From NCBI RefSeq assembly GCF_004570975.1, contig NZ_SPPC01000002.1, positions 186,001 through 250,000 of the forward strand: a stretch of DNA of 64,000 nt, given 5' to 3'. The notes below the pieces were generated by a model. The model ran no database searches. It was given only the letters and a program-made list of their open reading frames with translations, and was not told the DNA's origin. Every line of letters begins with the position of its first letter. Within the stretch, counting starts at the first letter, position 1. This document shows, piece after piece, positions 1 to 9,434 of this stretch. The position numbers were made by a program, and so were the translations under genes. Source of the DNA: Barnesiella sp. WM24 (GTDB taxonomy: Bacteria; Bacteroidota; Bacteroidia; Bacteroidales; Muribaculaceae).

Positions 1-863
1 AACAGCTGATGGGATTTATTTACTCCATACAAGATGTAAAAATATCATTGGAGCGCATTAATGAGATACACGATGAACGCAACGAAAGCGAAAGGACAGG
101 AGGCATAAAAGATTTCAGCGAGGGAAAAAGCATAACTTTCACCGGAGTTGAATTTAAGTATGACCCCCACTCACCGAAACCGACACTTAAAGACATCTCA
201 ATCAACATTCCGGCAGGCAAGATAACCGCCATTGTCGGTGCCTCCGGATCGGGCAAGACCACGTTGATAAAATTAATGCTTGGATATTACGACGTAAAGG
301 AAGGAAATCTGTCAATAGCAGGGCGTGACATAAACGACTATGACCTTGAATGGCTAAGACGTCACTACGGAGTCGTGATGCAGGATGGAGTGATATTTTC
401 AGAAACAATCAGACGGAATATTGCGGTTGACGACGGAGATGTCGACAATGACCGGCTCATAATGGCAGCCCGCATTGCAAATATACATGACTATGTAGAA
501 TCGTTGCCCCTACAATATGAAACAAAAATAGGAGCTGACGGAACAGGACTTAGCCAGGGGCAGAAACAAAGGATATTGATAGCCCGTGCAGTATACAAAA
601 ATCCTGATTTTATATTTCTTGATGAAGCGACTAACGCGCTTGATGCAAAAAACGAAAGAGAAATAGTAGAGAATCTTTCGCAATTTTACCAAGGGCGCAC
701 TGTTGTCATCGTGGCTCACCGCTTGTCAACAGTAAAAAATGCAGATAAAATCATCGTTCTTGACAATGGGAAGGTAGCCGAAAGCGGAAACCACCATTCA
801 CTGACCGAAAAGAAAGGCATATATTACAACCTTGTGAAAAACCAACTTGAACTTGGCAACTGA
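1..863 (+). CDS. Peptidase-type ABC exporter, C-terminal part (5' end outside window)
   Basis: The reading frame is open to the window edge, so the N terminus is missing. What remains is the end of the membrane domain (ISLERINEIHDE, a linker typical of C39-peptidase bacteriocin/peptide exporters) followed by a complete nucleotide-binding domain. That domain shows Walker A GASGSGKTT, signature LSQGQKQRI, Walker B IFLDEATNALD and the switch histidine in AHRLST. It should bind and hydrolyse ATP at the inner membrane to drive export of a double-glycine leader peptide or similar cargo. The next gene starts 1 base after its stop and resembles the HlyD-type partner, as expected for a type I-like export operon. 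The domain type is certain; the cargo is unknown and the C39 peptidase domain lies outside the window. Confidence 0.9.
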   Translation, partial: QLMGFIYSIQDVKISLERINEIHDERNESERTGGIKDFSEGKSITFTGVEFKYDPHSPKPTLKDISINIPAGKITAIVGASGSGKTTLIKLMLGYYDVKEGNLSIAGRDINDYDLEWLRRHYGVVMQDGVIFSETIRRNIAVDDGDVDNDRLIMAARIANIHDYVESLPLQYETKIGADGTGLSQGQKQRILIARAVYKNPDFIFLDEATNALDAKNEREIVENLSQFYQGRTVVIVAHRLSTVKNADKIIVLDNGKVAESGNHHSLTEKKGIYYNLVKNQLELGN

Positions 864-864
864 A

Positions 865-1068
865 ATGGCTGACAACAATATTGAAAATATGGATTTGCGC
901 TCAGAAAAAATAAAGCGTCTACTATGTGAAATACCGCAAAGACCATTGTGGATAGGAACTTTCGTTATTGTCACTATTCTTTTGATTATTATTTTATCCC
1001 TGATATTCTTACCATACCCGTATTCTGACGGAGAAACCATTATCATGCACATCTTACGACAACATTAG
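865..1068 (+). pseudogene. HlyD-like membrane-fusion protein, N-terminal fragment only
   Basis: 67 codons starting 1 base after the ABC exporter stop. The product begins with a hydrophilic stretch containing DLRSEKIKRLL, then one membrane helix (residues about 31-50). This is how the HlyD-family adaptors paired with Bacteroidota peptidase-ABC exporters begin. Family members are around 400 residues; here a TAG at 1066-1068 stops translation just after the membrane anchor. The frame stays open for 52 more codons after that TAG (to the TAA at 1225), but I do not recognise HlyD barrel or lipoyl sequence there. A decayed gene is most likely. A functional stand-alone small membrane protein is the alternative. 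Confidence 0.5.
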
Positions 1069-1177
1069 GCAAGCTCTGCACCTGACAGGCAGCTTGTCGC
1101 TTTTGCACCCTATAATCAAGCAGCGGGTATCATTTGGCCTCAGAGGGGGTATTTAACATCATTTACGGGGTTGTCAC

Positions 1178-1252
1178 GCGATGCTAAATTCATGGCAGTT
1201 ATCCGTGGCTATCAACACATTACGTAATCGCAGCATAGGATTTAGCAGTCGC
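1178..1252. repeat. Imperfect inverted repeat upstream of pnp
   Basis: Arm GCGATGCTAAAT (1178-1189) faces ATTTAGCAGTCGC (1240-1252), pairing over 12 positions with a one-base bulge. A perfect ATTACGTAAT palindrome lies inside (1219-1228). It sits in the 293-base gap between the HlyD fragment and pnp. It could be a structured transcript or a remnant of an inserted element. No function can be assigned. Confidence 0.35.
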
Positions 1253-1311
1253 CGGGCAGATAAAATAAATAAGTTACACATATATTTATAGGAAATATGC
1301 ACAAAATTGCC

Positions 1312-1319
1312 TATCTTTG
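1312..1319 (+). promoter_or_regulatory. Bacteroidota -7 box for pnp
   Basis: TATCTTTG matches the TAnnTTTG consensus and lies 42 bases before the pnp ATG. No clear -33 TTG is seen. Confidence 0.6.
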
Positions 1320-1361
1320 TGCGATTTTTTGTACAAGAAAAATAACTGACTAACACTTTTT

Positions 1362-3626
1362 ATGGCAAAACCAATTAAAAAAACCATCGAGCTCGGTGAC
1401 GGACGTACGATCACCCTTGAGACGGGCAAGCTCGCCAAGCAAGCCGATGGAGCGGTAGAACTGCGCATGGGCAACACAATGCTCCTCGCGACAGTAGTGT
1501 CAGCCAAGGAGGCTGGCGAAGGGGTCGACTTCATGCCCCTGCAGGTAGAATACAAAGAGAAGTTTTCATCCAACGGTCGCTTTCCCGGCGGCTTCTTGAA
1601 ACGCGAGGGCCGCGCTTCGGATTATGAAATCCTTACCGCACGTCTTGTTGACCGTGTGCTCCGCCCTCTTTTCCCGGACAATTATCACGCCGACACATTT
1701 GTAAACATCATCATGTTCTCAGCCGACGGCGAGGACATGCCCGACGCTCTTGCCGGACTTGCAGCATCGGCTGCACTCGCAGTGAGCGACATCCCCTTCA
1801 ACGGACCTATCTCTGAAGTGCGCGTAGCCCGCGTCAACGGAGAGTTTGTAATCGACCCGACATTTGAACAGCTGAAGAGCGCCGACATGGAGCTTATGGT
1901 AGGCGCTACCTACGACAATATCATGATGGTCGAGGGCGAGATGAGCGAAGTGTCGGAAGCCGACCTGCTTGCCGCGCTCAAAGCAGCCCACGATGCCATC
2001 AAGGTGCAGTGTGTAGCCCAGATGGAGCTTGCCAAAGAGGCGGGCGCCACTGTAAAGCGCGAATACTGCCACGAGGTCAACGACGAGGATCTGCGCAAGG
2101 ATGTCCATGACAAGTGCTATGACAAGGCTTATGCCATAGCAAAGGCAGGATGTGCCGACAAGCACTGGCGCCAGGACTCTTTTGACGCCATCTGCGACGA
2201 ATATATCGAATCACTCCCTGAAGAAGAACGCGACGAGAAGGCTCCTCTTGTAAAGCGCTACTACCACGATGTAGAGCGTGAGGCTGTGCGCCGTTGCATC
2301 CTTGACGAGGGCATCCGTCTTGACGGACGTAAGACAACCGACATACGCCCCATCTGGATTGAGACCGACTATGTTCCGGGTCCTCACGGATCGGCTGTGT
2401 TCACCCGTGGAGAGACTCAGGCTCTCGCCACCGTAACCCTCGGCACCAAGCTTGACGAGAAGATACTTGACGACGTGCTTAACCAGGGCAAGGAGCGCTT
2501 CCTGCTTCACTATAACTTCCCCCCGTTCTCAACAGGCGAGGCAAAACCTCAGCGTGGCGTAGGCCGCCGCGAGGTAGGTCACGGCAACCTTGCCCACAGA
2601 GCGCTGAAGGGCATGTTCCCCGACGGATTCCCCTACGTATGCCGCATCGTGAGCGACATCCTTGAATCAAACGGCTCTTCTTCAATGGCTACCGTATGTG
2701 CCGGCACACTTGCGCTTCTTGACGCAGGCGTGAAGATGAAAAAGCCCGTCAGCGGTATCGCCATGGGTCTTATCACCGACACTGACGGAGCGAAATATGC
2801 AGTGCTTTCCGACATCCTCGGCGATGAGGACCACCTCGGCGACATGGACTTCAAGGTGACAGGAACCCGCGACGGTATCACCGCCACCCAGATGGACATC
2901 AAGGTTGACGGTCTTTCTTACGAAATCCTTGAGAAGGCTCTTCTTCAGGCTCGCGAGGGCAGAATGCACATTCTTGACAAAATCGAGGAGGCAATCCCCG
3001 CTCCGCGTGAAGACTACAAGCCTAACGTGCCGCGTATTGTCACCATGACTATACCTAAGGAACTTATCGGAGCCGTGATAGGCCCGGGCGGAAAGATAAT
3101 CCAGGGCATCCAGGAAGCAAGCGGCGCTACTGTGTCAATCGACGAGATAGACAACGAAGGCTATATCGAGATTGCAGCTACCAACAAGACTTCAATGGAC
3201 AAGGCTCTCGAGATGATCAACGCTATCGTAGAGCTACCTGAAGAGGGCAAGGTCTACACCGGAAAAGTGCGTTCAATCCTTGATTTCGGTGCATTTGTTG
3301 AGTTCATGCCTAATCGCGACGGTCTGCTCCACATTTCGGAGATAAGCTGGGACCGTCTCGAAAACATGGAGGCTGCCGGACTTAAAGAAGGCGACACCGT
3401 AGAGGTGAAGCTCATCGAAATCGACAAGAAGACCGGTAAATACCGTCTCTCGATGCGCGCGCTTCTCCCCAAGCCCGAAGGATGGGTTGAGCCGCAACGC
3501 GCACCCCGCGGTGACCGCGGCCCGCGCAACGACCGTCCGCGCCGCGATGGCGACCGCAACCGCAATGACCGCGGACCCCGCCGTGACGGCGACCGTGGAC
3601 CGCGTCGCGACCGCAATGAAGATTAA
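1362..3626 (+). CDS. pnp: Polyribonucleotide nucleotidyltransferase (PNPase)
   Basis: 754 residues, slightly longer than the usual 700-720. It degrades RNA 3' to 5' by phosphorolysis and acts in mRNA turnover as a trimer. Order of domains: first RNase PH domain (about 14-145), helical linker, second RNase PH domain (about 320-460, including [16 protein letters not shown]), KH domain near 560-620 with the IGPGGK loop, and S1 domain near 628-700 (LDFGAFVEF). The extra length is a C-terminal tail (about 712-754) made of RGD/RRDGDR repeats, strongly basic and glycine-rich, as in many Bacteroidota PNPases and probably RNA-binding. It stands alone between its own -7 box and a strong terminator. Confidence 0.98.
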   Translation: MAKPIKKTIELGDGRTITLETGKLAKQADGAVELRMGNTMLLATVVSAKEAGEGVDFMPLQVEYKEKFSSNGRFPGGFLKREGRASDYEILTARLVDRVLRPLFPDNYHADTFVNIIMFSADGEDMPDALAGLAASAALAVSDIPFNGPISEVRVARVNGEFVIDPTFEQLKSADMELMVGATYDNIMMVEGEMSEVSEADLLAALKAAHDAIKVQCVAQMELAKEAGATVKREYCHEVNDEDLRKDVHDKCYDKAYAIAKAGCADKHWRQDSFDAICDEYIESLPEEERDEKAPLVKRYYHDVEREAVRRCILDEGIRLDGRKTTDIRPIWIETDYVPGPHGSAVFTRGETQALATVTLGTKLDEKILDDVLNQGKERFLLHYNFPPFSTGEAKPQRGVGRREVGHGNLAHRALKGMFPDGFPYVCRIVSDILESNGSSSMATVCAGTLALLDAGVKMKKPVSGIAMGLITDTDGAKYAVLSDILGDEDHLGDMDFKVTGTRDGITATQMDIKVDGLSYEILEKALLQAREGRMHILDKIEEAIPAPREDYKPNVPRIVTMTIPKELIGAVIGPGGKIIQGIQEASGATVSIDEIDNEGYIEIAATNKTSMDKALEMINAIVELPEEGKVYTGKVRSILDFGAFVEFMPNRDGLLHISEISWDRLENMEAAGLKEGDTVEVKLIEIDKKTGKYRLSMRALLPKPEGWVEPQRAPRGDRGPRNDRPRRDGDRNRNDRGPRRDGDRGPRRDRNED

Positions 3627-3645
3627 TCATTTGCCATAAATAATG

Positions 3646-3680
3646 ACAAGGCATCCTCGACGAGGGTGCCTTGTTTTTTT
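3646..3680 (+). terminator. Intrinsic terminator of pnp
   Basis: A 13-14 bp stem, ACAAGGCATCCTCG against CGAGGGTGCCTTGT (one G-T pair), is followed by eight T. Confidence 0.9.
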
Positions 3681-3763
3681 ATAATTCCGCCTGCCTGATT
3701 GTCATTTTGTCAGTTTTATTCACTTTTTATAGCCAAAATTTCATTAATCCAACTATAAATTGC

Positions 3764-3771
3764 TATATTTG
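3764..3771 (+). promoter_or_regulatory. -7 box of the first FN3 gene
   Basis: TATATTTG lies 30 bases upstream of the ATG at 3802. Confidence 0.65.
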
Positions 3772-3801
3772 CGCATAAACCATCATTATTAAGTAATTTT
3801 T

Positions 3802-5817
3802 ATGAACAGAATTCTACTATTATCCACAGCCGTGGCATGCTGCTGGCAGGTAGCGACTGCACAAAGCGCAATACCGGCAGAGCCGACGACCTTCACAGGT
3901 AAATTCGAGCTTGTTGAAAATGTACCGGTAATCAACTTTGAGCTTACAGCTCCAACAGAAACACAAGATTTCTTAGACCCACAACCTCTGACTGAAAATA
4001 TCGCGAAAATCAAAGTCACCCGCTCCTGCTATGAACAGAAAGAATATGACGAGCCGGTTGCTGAGTTTACCGATGTAGAGCCGGGAACGGTGCTTACTTT
4101 TTCTGACGATGATTTTGAAACGGGTTACAGCTATTCTTACACCGCAAAATCGTATAACAGCGCAGAAGCGGCAAGCTATGGCAAGTATCTGACTATTTTT
4201 GCCGGCATACGCCCCGAGAAACCTGAATTTGTCTCCATAACCACAGGTGAAAAAGGAAGTTCACCGGTTAAGTTTACAGTAAAAGCTCCGACTAAAGAAG
4301 AGTCGGGAGATGAACTCTCTGTGCCCCTGACCGCACTCACTCTCACGCAATATGTAAGCTATAATCAGGAAGACAAACTCAAGACAATCGAGAATCCCGA
4401 ACCAGGCAAAGAATATACCTTCTCTCTCGACTTTGAGGACGGCTCACAAGTGTCGCTTCGCCTGTATGCTTCGACAGCCTATGGCACAGGCAGCTACGCA
4501 ACCGCCAGCCTCTTTGTAGGAAATGACGTGCCGGGAATGCCGACCGAGCTTACCGCTACCGTTAAGGGCACCGGTGTAGAACTTACATGGGCCGCGCCCA
4601 CCGCCGGTTTAAAAGGAGGATATATCGATGAGAGCGCAACGCTGTACAAAGTAGAACGCGTCACTACCAACGACCGCACCGAGATAGCAAGAGAGCTTAC
4701 CGAATGTACTTATACCGATAACTGCGACGACATCACAGCTCCCACCGAACTCACATATATCGTGACCGCCTACAATGCACAAGGCGACGGAGGATACGCG
4801 CAATACCGCCCTACCCTCGTAGTAGGACCCGCAATACAATTGCCTTTCGTTGAAAACTTCAACAAAGTGATTTCCGGCTCATGGAATGATTCCTATGTTC
4901 CTGAAAATCTCTGGTCGACGGAAACATCGGAAGATTTTGGCGGCACAAACTGGACTTACAACGCCAATACTTACCTGCTTCAGGATTTCACCGGTGTACA
5001 CGGTGATCTTGATGCCGAAATTTTAGACGGTTTCGCCTCTTGCTCCCACAAGTACAATTCACCCGGCGATTACGACGCGCTCGTGTCATCAAAAATAAAC
5101 ATCTCCGACGCTAAATGCCCTGTGCTTACATTCCATTATGCGGCAATCGCCGACATGTCCAACCGTCTCTCAGTCAGATTCCGCGCCGGTGACGAGGAGA
5201 CAGAGATTGCCGACCTCGGCATAAGCGAGGAAGCGTCGCTGGAAAAAGAAGCTGCATGGGTAAAGAAGGTTGTAGCCCTCGAAAGCACATCGGAGGAGGA
5301 AATCAATCTTGTATTCCGTGCTTATATCCCGGAAAACCTGGAATCGGAAAACCTTGGACAGCACAACGTGTATATCGACGGAATCTACCTTGACGACTAT
5401 CCTCCTGTAGAGACAGTGACCGTGGAAAACGAGACCACAGGCATCACCATCACATGGGAAGCGCCGTCAAACAGCACCGTGACAGCCGACGCCTATGATG
5501 TGGTGGTAAACGGTAAGGATGCTGTAAGAGTGACCGAGCCAAAGTTTGAAATCACTCCCGAGCCTGACACCGACTATATTGTGACAATCCTCGCCCACTA
5601 CGGAGAAATCGCGTCAATAAATTCGGAAGAAATCAAGTTTAGCAGCAAGCTGTCGTCAATCCTCTCCATCAGCGCTGACGGAGCCGCATTTGTAGAATAT
5701 TTCGACGTAAACGGTAGAAAAGTCACAGCTCCCGAAGAGGGAATGTTGCTTATCAAGCACTCGACATTGACAAGTGGCGAGCGCAAGGCAGAAAAAGTGA
5801 TATACAAAAACCGCTAA
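3802..5817 (+). CDS. Secreted fibronectin type III protein with sorting-like C terminus
   Basis: 671 residues with an N-terminal signal peptide ending near VATAQS (residues 1-21). The body is a chain of beta domains. FN3-like modules lie at about 45-345, one being the stretch from FVGNDVPGMPTEL to LTWAAPTAG. An adhesin-like jelly-roll region follows (about 350-530, VHGDLDAEILDGFAS, VYIDGIYLDDY), then another FN3 (about 535-620). The end has the form DVNGRKV...GMLLIK, resembling the C-terminal sorting modules of Bacteroidota cell-surface proteins, although this copy is degenerate. It is probably exported and surface-exposed; ligand or enzyme activity is unknown. It is a paralogue of the next gene. 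Confidence 0.75.
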   Translation: MNRILLLSTAVACCWQVATAQSAIPAEPTTFTGKFELVENVPVINFELTAPTETQDFLDPQPLTENIAKIKVTRSCYEQKEYDEPVAEFTDVEPGTVLTFSDDDFETGYSYSYTAKSYNSAEAASYGKYLTIFAGIRPEKPEFVSITTGEKGSSPVKFTVKAPTKEESGDELSVPLTALTLTQYVSYNQEDKLKTIENPEPGKEYTFSLDFEDGSQVSLRLYASTAYGTGSYATASLFVGNDVPGMPTELTATVKGTGVELTWAAPTAGLKGGYIDESATLYKVERVTTNDRTEIARELTECTYTDNCDDITAPTELTYIVTAYNAQGDGGYAQYRPTLVVGPAIQLPFVENFNKVISGSWNDSYVPENLWSTETSEDFGGTNWTYNANTYLLQDFTGVHGDLDAEILDGFASCSHKYNSPGDYDALVSSKINISDAKCPVLTFHYAAIADMSNRLSVRFRAGDEETEIADLGISEEASLEKEAAWVKKVVALESTSEEEINLVFRAYIPENLESENLGQHNVYIDGIYLDDYPPVETVTVENETTGITITWEAPSNSTVTADAYDVVVNGKDAVRVTEPKFEITPEPDTDYIVTILAHYGEIASINSEEIKFSSKLSSILSISADGAAFVEYFDVNGRKVTAPEEGMLLIKHSTLTSGERKAEKVIYKNR

Positions 5818-5827
5818 CCTTATTACC

Positions 5828-5870
5828 GACCGGCAACAGGCTGATTCAAGAGCCTGTTCCGGTCTTTTTT
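5828..5870 (+). terminator. Intrinsic terminator between the two FN3 genes
   Basis: GACCGG (5828-5833) pairs with CCGGTC (5859-5864), and ACAGGCT with AGCCTGT inside it, followed by TTTTTT. It ends only about 10 bases before the next start codon. Confidence 0.85.
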
Positions 5871-5880
5871 ATTACTTTAT

Positions 5881-8800
5881 ATGACTAAAAAGCTATTATC
5901 GGCACTATGTCCTGCATTAATCTGTGCAGGCACAATCAGCTCTCATGAAACAGTGCAGTTTTCTACTGAGAGATCAGGAAAAATAATTACAGGGACGCCG
6001 GCAACAATATTTTCCGGTGAAAAGTCAATACTGCACAACTACATCGAGCCCGAAACCTCCGGAATGAACAAGGTGGGAGCCACCGGCTCCACCATTTACG
6101 GCTATCAGTCTTATGCCGACATTGACGGTTTCACAGGCGGCATGTATGAGATTGAGCCCGACGGAACCATGACAAGACTGTGGGATTATGAATACTCGAC
6201 CATAGGCGCCTCGATTAACAACGGATGGCTGCGCAACGGGCTCCTTTGCGGACTTGGAGTGTACACATTGGGCTCCGACGACCTCATAGGCGATTATGCC
6301 TACCATGAATTTAATATATCAACCGGTAAAATGGTCACGATGAGGCGCATCGAGGTCTACGATGAGTATCTGCCCTATTTCTATACGGCAGCTTATGTAC
6401 CCGACGATGACCGTATATATGGATTTGGCAGAATAGGTGACATCTCAGCTGACACCAGACACATATTCAAGTCGGCACCTGCCGACAAGCCGGAAGAAGC
6501 AGTCATGATTTCAGAAATAAAGCCAGGCGAACGCTGCTACTCGTTTTGCTGGCATCCGGTAGACAAATGCTTTTATGGCGTCAACACATGGGGCACGCTT
6601 GTAAAAATCGAACGTGACGGAACATACACGGAAATTTGCAAACTTCCGTTTGACAACCTCGCCAATTCGCCAAGCGCACTCATGTATAGCCCCTATGACG
6701 GGTATATTTTATGGAATCCTACTGTCAATGAGGCAAAATCAAGGCTGTATGCGCTTTATCCATCCGAAAAAAGAGTTGAAGAGCTATACACATTTGACGT
6801 AGACCGACAGTTTACATTCTTCACCACCTCCGATTTCAAGGCTGATGAAGCGTCGCCCGCAGCAGCTACTTATCTCGGCTGCAACTTTAAGGACGCTGAC
6901 CACCACGGCACTCTCAGCTTCCGTCTTCCGTCAAAGACGCTTGGAGGAAATGACCTGTCAGGCAAACTGACCTATACGCTTTACATCAATGGAGCCAAGA
7001 CAGAGTCAGGAAGTTCCGACGCCGGCAGCGAGATAACCGTAACAGTCGCCAATCTCAATGACGCATATTACACATTCCGTCTTGAGGCGGAATCAAATGG
7101 CAAAACCGGTGTGCCGTGTGTCGCTCACATATATGTAGGCAACGACACTCCGAAAAGCCCGGCAAATGTAACTCTTACCGAGAATGCAATTAGCTGGGAG
7201 GCTGTTACAGAAGGCATACATAACGGCTACCTCGACCTGTCAGCCATAGAATATAAGATCTACCTTAATGAAAAACTGATAGGCACCACCAAAACCACAT
7301 CACTGGCCTACAACCTTGACAGCAACCAGGAGCTTGACACTTTCAGGGCTAAGGTCGTGGCGACATGCAACGGCATGGATTCGGAAGAAGGAATTTCCGA
7401 TAAAGTGATTCTCGGACAACCGTTGTCTCTGCCTGTCCAAATTATACCTACAGAGAAGCAAGCGGAACTTTGCACATACATCAACCGCGATGGAAGCCCC
7501 GAATATGGCACATGGCGACTTTCCGACCAGTGGGGCGACCTTTGCTTTGCCTCAGGCTGGAGCTATGAACACCCCGACGACTGGTTAATCATGCCCGTCA
7601 CCATGCTTCCCGATGCCGACAAAGTCTACTCTGTCACTATCTCTGCCGCACGCGGAGGCATGACAAGCTCTCATGAATATTTTGAGGTATGGGCAGGAAA
7701 TGCACCTGATCCGGAAGCGATGACAATACCGGTCATCGAGAAGACCCGTGCAAGAAAGTTCAACGAATGGGTCGACTATTCGGGCATATTTGCCATCCCC
7801 GAAGCCGGGACATATTACATCGCCGTACATGGCGTGTCAGACCCCGACCAGAAAGACCTTATCGTCAAAAACATACGTATTCAAGCGACCGATTTCAGCA
7901 TCAATTCGCCCGAAGCGGTAAGCTCGCTAAAGGTGGTGTCATCAAGTGATGCCGACCTTACAGCGACAATAAGCATGACCCTCCCGACGAAATATATCAG
8001 CGGAGCCGACATCGAAAGCGACAAAATAATCACCGTCAAGGCTACCGGAGCAAGCGAAGTGTCGACTCAGGGCAAAGCCGGTGAGTCAATCACGATAACC
8101 GTGCCTACCGCACAAGGCGACAACTATATCTCTGTCGTGGCAGAAATCGATGGTGCGACAGGTCGCACAAATGAGGTTTCGGTATTTACCGGAATGGACA
8201 TGCTGAGCTGGGTCGAAAATCTCAGCTCCCGGATTAGCGAAGACAACATGAGCGTGGAACTAAAGTGGTCGGCACCCAAAGAGTCACTAAACGGAGGCTA
8301 TTTCGAGACCACAGGCATTCATTATCTCATAGGTGAAGTTGAACCGGACGGTTCATTTATCTACGAGCCGTTCCGCACCGAAATGGATGTCACTGAACAC
8401 ACGGTAGTGTTCCCCAAGGGCACTCCACAGAAATTCACCCGCATAGCAGTCGTAGCAGAAAACGCGGCAGGTGCATCAAAGGCAGTGTACTTCGTAAGCG
8501 AGATTGTCGGAACACCCTACTCTCTTCCCATTCTTGACCGTTTTGACAATCTACAGCCTCAATATCAGCCCATGAGTGCCAGCGCCCCAACATCAGAGTA
8601 CAGCAACGGAGCATGGTCAATCGGACAGCCTGAACTTGTTCATCCCGATTTCACCGGCAATCAGTCCACATTTGCCATTATTGGCTACACTGATGAGCCG
8701 TCAGCCAAAGTAAGGATGCGTCTGCCCAAAGTATCTACAAGCAGCCTTACAGAAGCATATGCCACATTTGAAGTGTGGACAGGCCACCACTGTGCCGACC

Positions 8801-9222
8801 CGATTGACATCTATGCTATCACATACGGCATGAGCAGCCCCGAAAAGATTGCTTCCCTGCCCCTTGGCAACGGATGGCAGTTCATCACCGTGGCAATTCC
8901 GGAAAAGTATCTCAACCGCCCCTGGATGAATCTATACATTGACGGCAAGCTCAATTCATCGGAACACTATCTGATAATGTCAAGCTATTCTATCGACAAG
9001 TCGGCGGGCATGACGGACGTAGCTGAAGTGACAGGTTCAATAAATCCGCAAGATGGAAAAATCGTCATCTCAGGATTTGAAGGCGAAAGCTACACTATAG
9101 TGCGTGCCGACGGCATCGTGGCATCGTCAGGCATCTGTGACGGACTCACAGCCATAGCAGTAAACTCCGGCATATACATTGTAAAAGCAGGATCACATAC
9201 CGTAAGAGTTATCGTGAAATAA
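5881..9222 (+). CDS. Large secreted FN3 protein with type A-like sorting domain
   Basis: 1113 residues. A hydrophobic N terminus (LLSALCPALICAG) looks like a signal peptide. Residues about 45-330 contain short repeats such as GGMYEIEPDGT and FYGVNTWGTLVKI, suggesting a beta-propeller. FN3 modules follow (YVGNDTPKSPANV, aligned with FVGNDVPGMPTEL of the preceding gene), interleaved with jelly-roll regions. The last 60 residues (SYTIVRADGIVASSG, NSGIYIVKAG, VRVIVK) match the general pattern of type IX-type sorting domains. Probably cell-surface or secreted. No catalytic motif was recognised. The start codon follows a terminator so closely that no promoter fits between, so expression may depend on readthrough. 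Confidence 0.72.
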   Translation: MTKKLLSALCPALICAGTISSHETVQFSTERSGKIITGTPATIFSGEKSILHNYIEPETSGMNKVGATGSTIYGYQSYADIDGFTGGMYEIEPDGTMTRLWDYEYSTIGASINNGWLRNGLLCGLGVYTLGSDDLIGDYAYHEFNISTGKMVTMRRIEVYDEYLPYFYTAAYVPDDDRIYGFGRIGDISADTRHIFKSAPADKPEEAVMISEIKPGERCYSFCWHPVDKCFYGVNTWGTLVKIERDGTYTEICKLPFDNLANSPSALMYSPYDGYILWNPTVNEAKSRLYALYPSEKRVEELYTFDVDRQFTFFTTSDFKADEASPAAATYLGCNFKDADHHGTLSFRLPSKTLGGNDLSGKLTYTLYINGAKTESGSSDAGSEITVTVANLNDAYYTFRLEAESNGKTGVPCVAHIYVGNDTPKSPANVTLTENAISWEAVTEGIHNGYLDLSAIEYKIYLNEKLIGTTKTTSLAYNLDSNQELDTFRAKVVATCNGMDSEEGISDKVILGQPLSLPVQIIPTEKQAELCTYINRDGSPEYGTWRLSDQWGDLCFASGWSYEHPDDWLIMPVTMLPDADKVYSVTISAARGGMTSSHEYFEVWAGNAPDPEAMTIPVIEKTRARKFNEWVDYSGIFAIPEAGTYYIAVHGVSDPDQKDLIVKNIRIQATDFSINSPEAVSSLKVVSSSDADLTATISMTLPTKYISGADIESDKIITVKATGASEVSTQGKAGESITITVPTAQGDNYISVVAEIDGATGRTNEVSVFTGMDMLSWVENLSSRISEDNMSVELKWSAPKESLNGGYFETTGIHYLIGEVEPDGSFIYEPFRTEMDVTEHTVVFPKGTPQKFTRIAVVAENAAGASKAVYFVSEIVGTPYSLPILDRFDNLQPQYQPMSASAPTSEYSNGAWSIGQPELVHPDFTGNQSTFAIIGYTDEPSAKVRMRLPKVSTSSLTEAYATFEVWTGHHCADPIDIYAITYGMSSPEKIASLPLGNGWQFITVAIPEKYLNRPWMNLYIDGKLNSSEHYLIMSSYSIDKSAGMTDVAEVTGSINPQDGKIVISGFEGESYTIVRADGIVASSGICDGLTAIAVNSGIYIVKAGSHTVRVIVK

Positions 9223-9244
9223 GAACCTGCCACTGTTTCCCTCA

Positions 9245-9288
9245 AGAGGGTGTACCAAACGTCTTAATTTTGGTACACCCTCTTTTTC
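9245..9288 (+). terminator. Strong intrinsic terminator
   Basis: A perfect 15-bp stem, AGAGGGTGTACCAAA (9245-9259) against TTTGGTACACCCTCT (9269-9283), followed by T5. Confidence 0.95.
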
Positions 9289-9336
9289 ATATCCACACAT
9301 CCGGGAGAGCCTCCTGTCACCCGTCTTAAAAAAAAC

Positions 9337-9348
9337 ATGCCAAAGCAT
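9337..9348. promoter_or_regulatory. Degenerate upstream palindrome of KilA-N copy 1
   Basis: ATGCCAAAGCAT is the counterpart of the perfect ATGCCAAGGCAT found upstream of copies 2 and 3. One base differs and breaks the symmetry. Confidence 0.45.
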
Positions 9349-9385
9349 CTATTTTCCAACTGTTGCCAAAACCGAAGCAAATGAT

Positions 9386-9393
9386 TATATTTA
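9386..9393 (+). promoter_or_regulatory. Decayed -7 box of KilA-N copy 1
   Basis: TATATTTA stands where copies 2 and 3 have TATATTTG, in otherwise nearly identical surroundings. The key final G is lost. Confidence 0.5.
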
Positions 9394-9434
9394 TGTTATA
9401 AAATTCTGATTTCAATAAAAATACAACTACTGAC

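Noticed and set aside
1069-1227. Readthrough of the TAG to extend the HlyD-like protein
   Set aside because: The 52 extra codons show no recognisable HlyD sequence, and other genes here use TAG as a stop, so recoding is unlikely.
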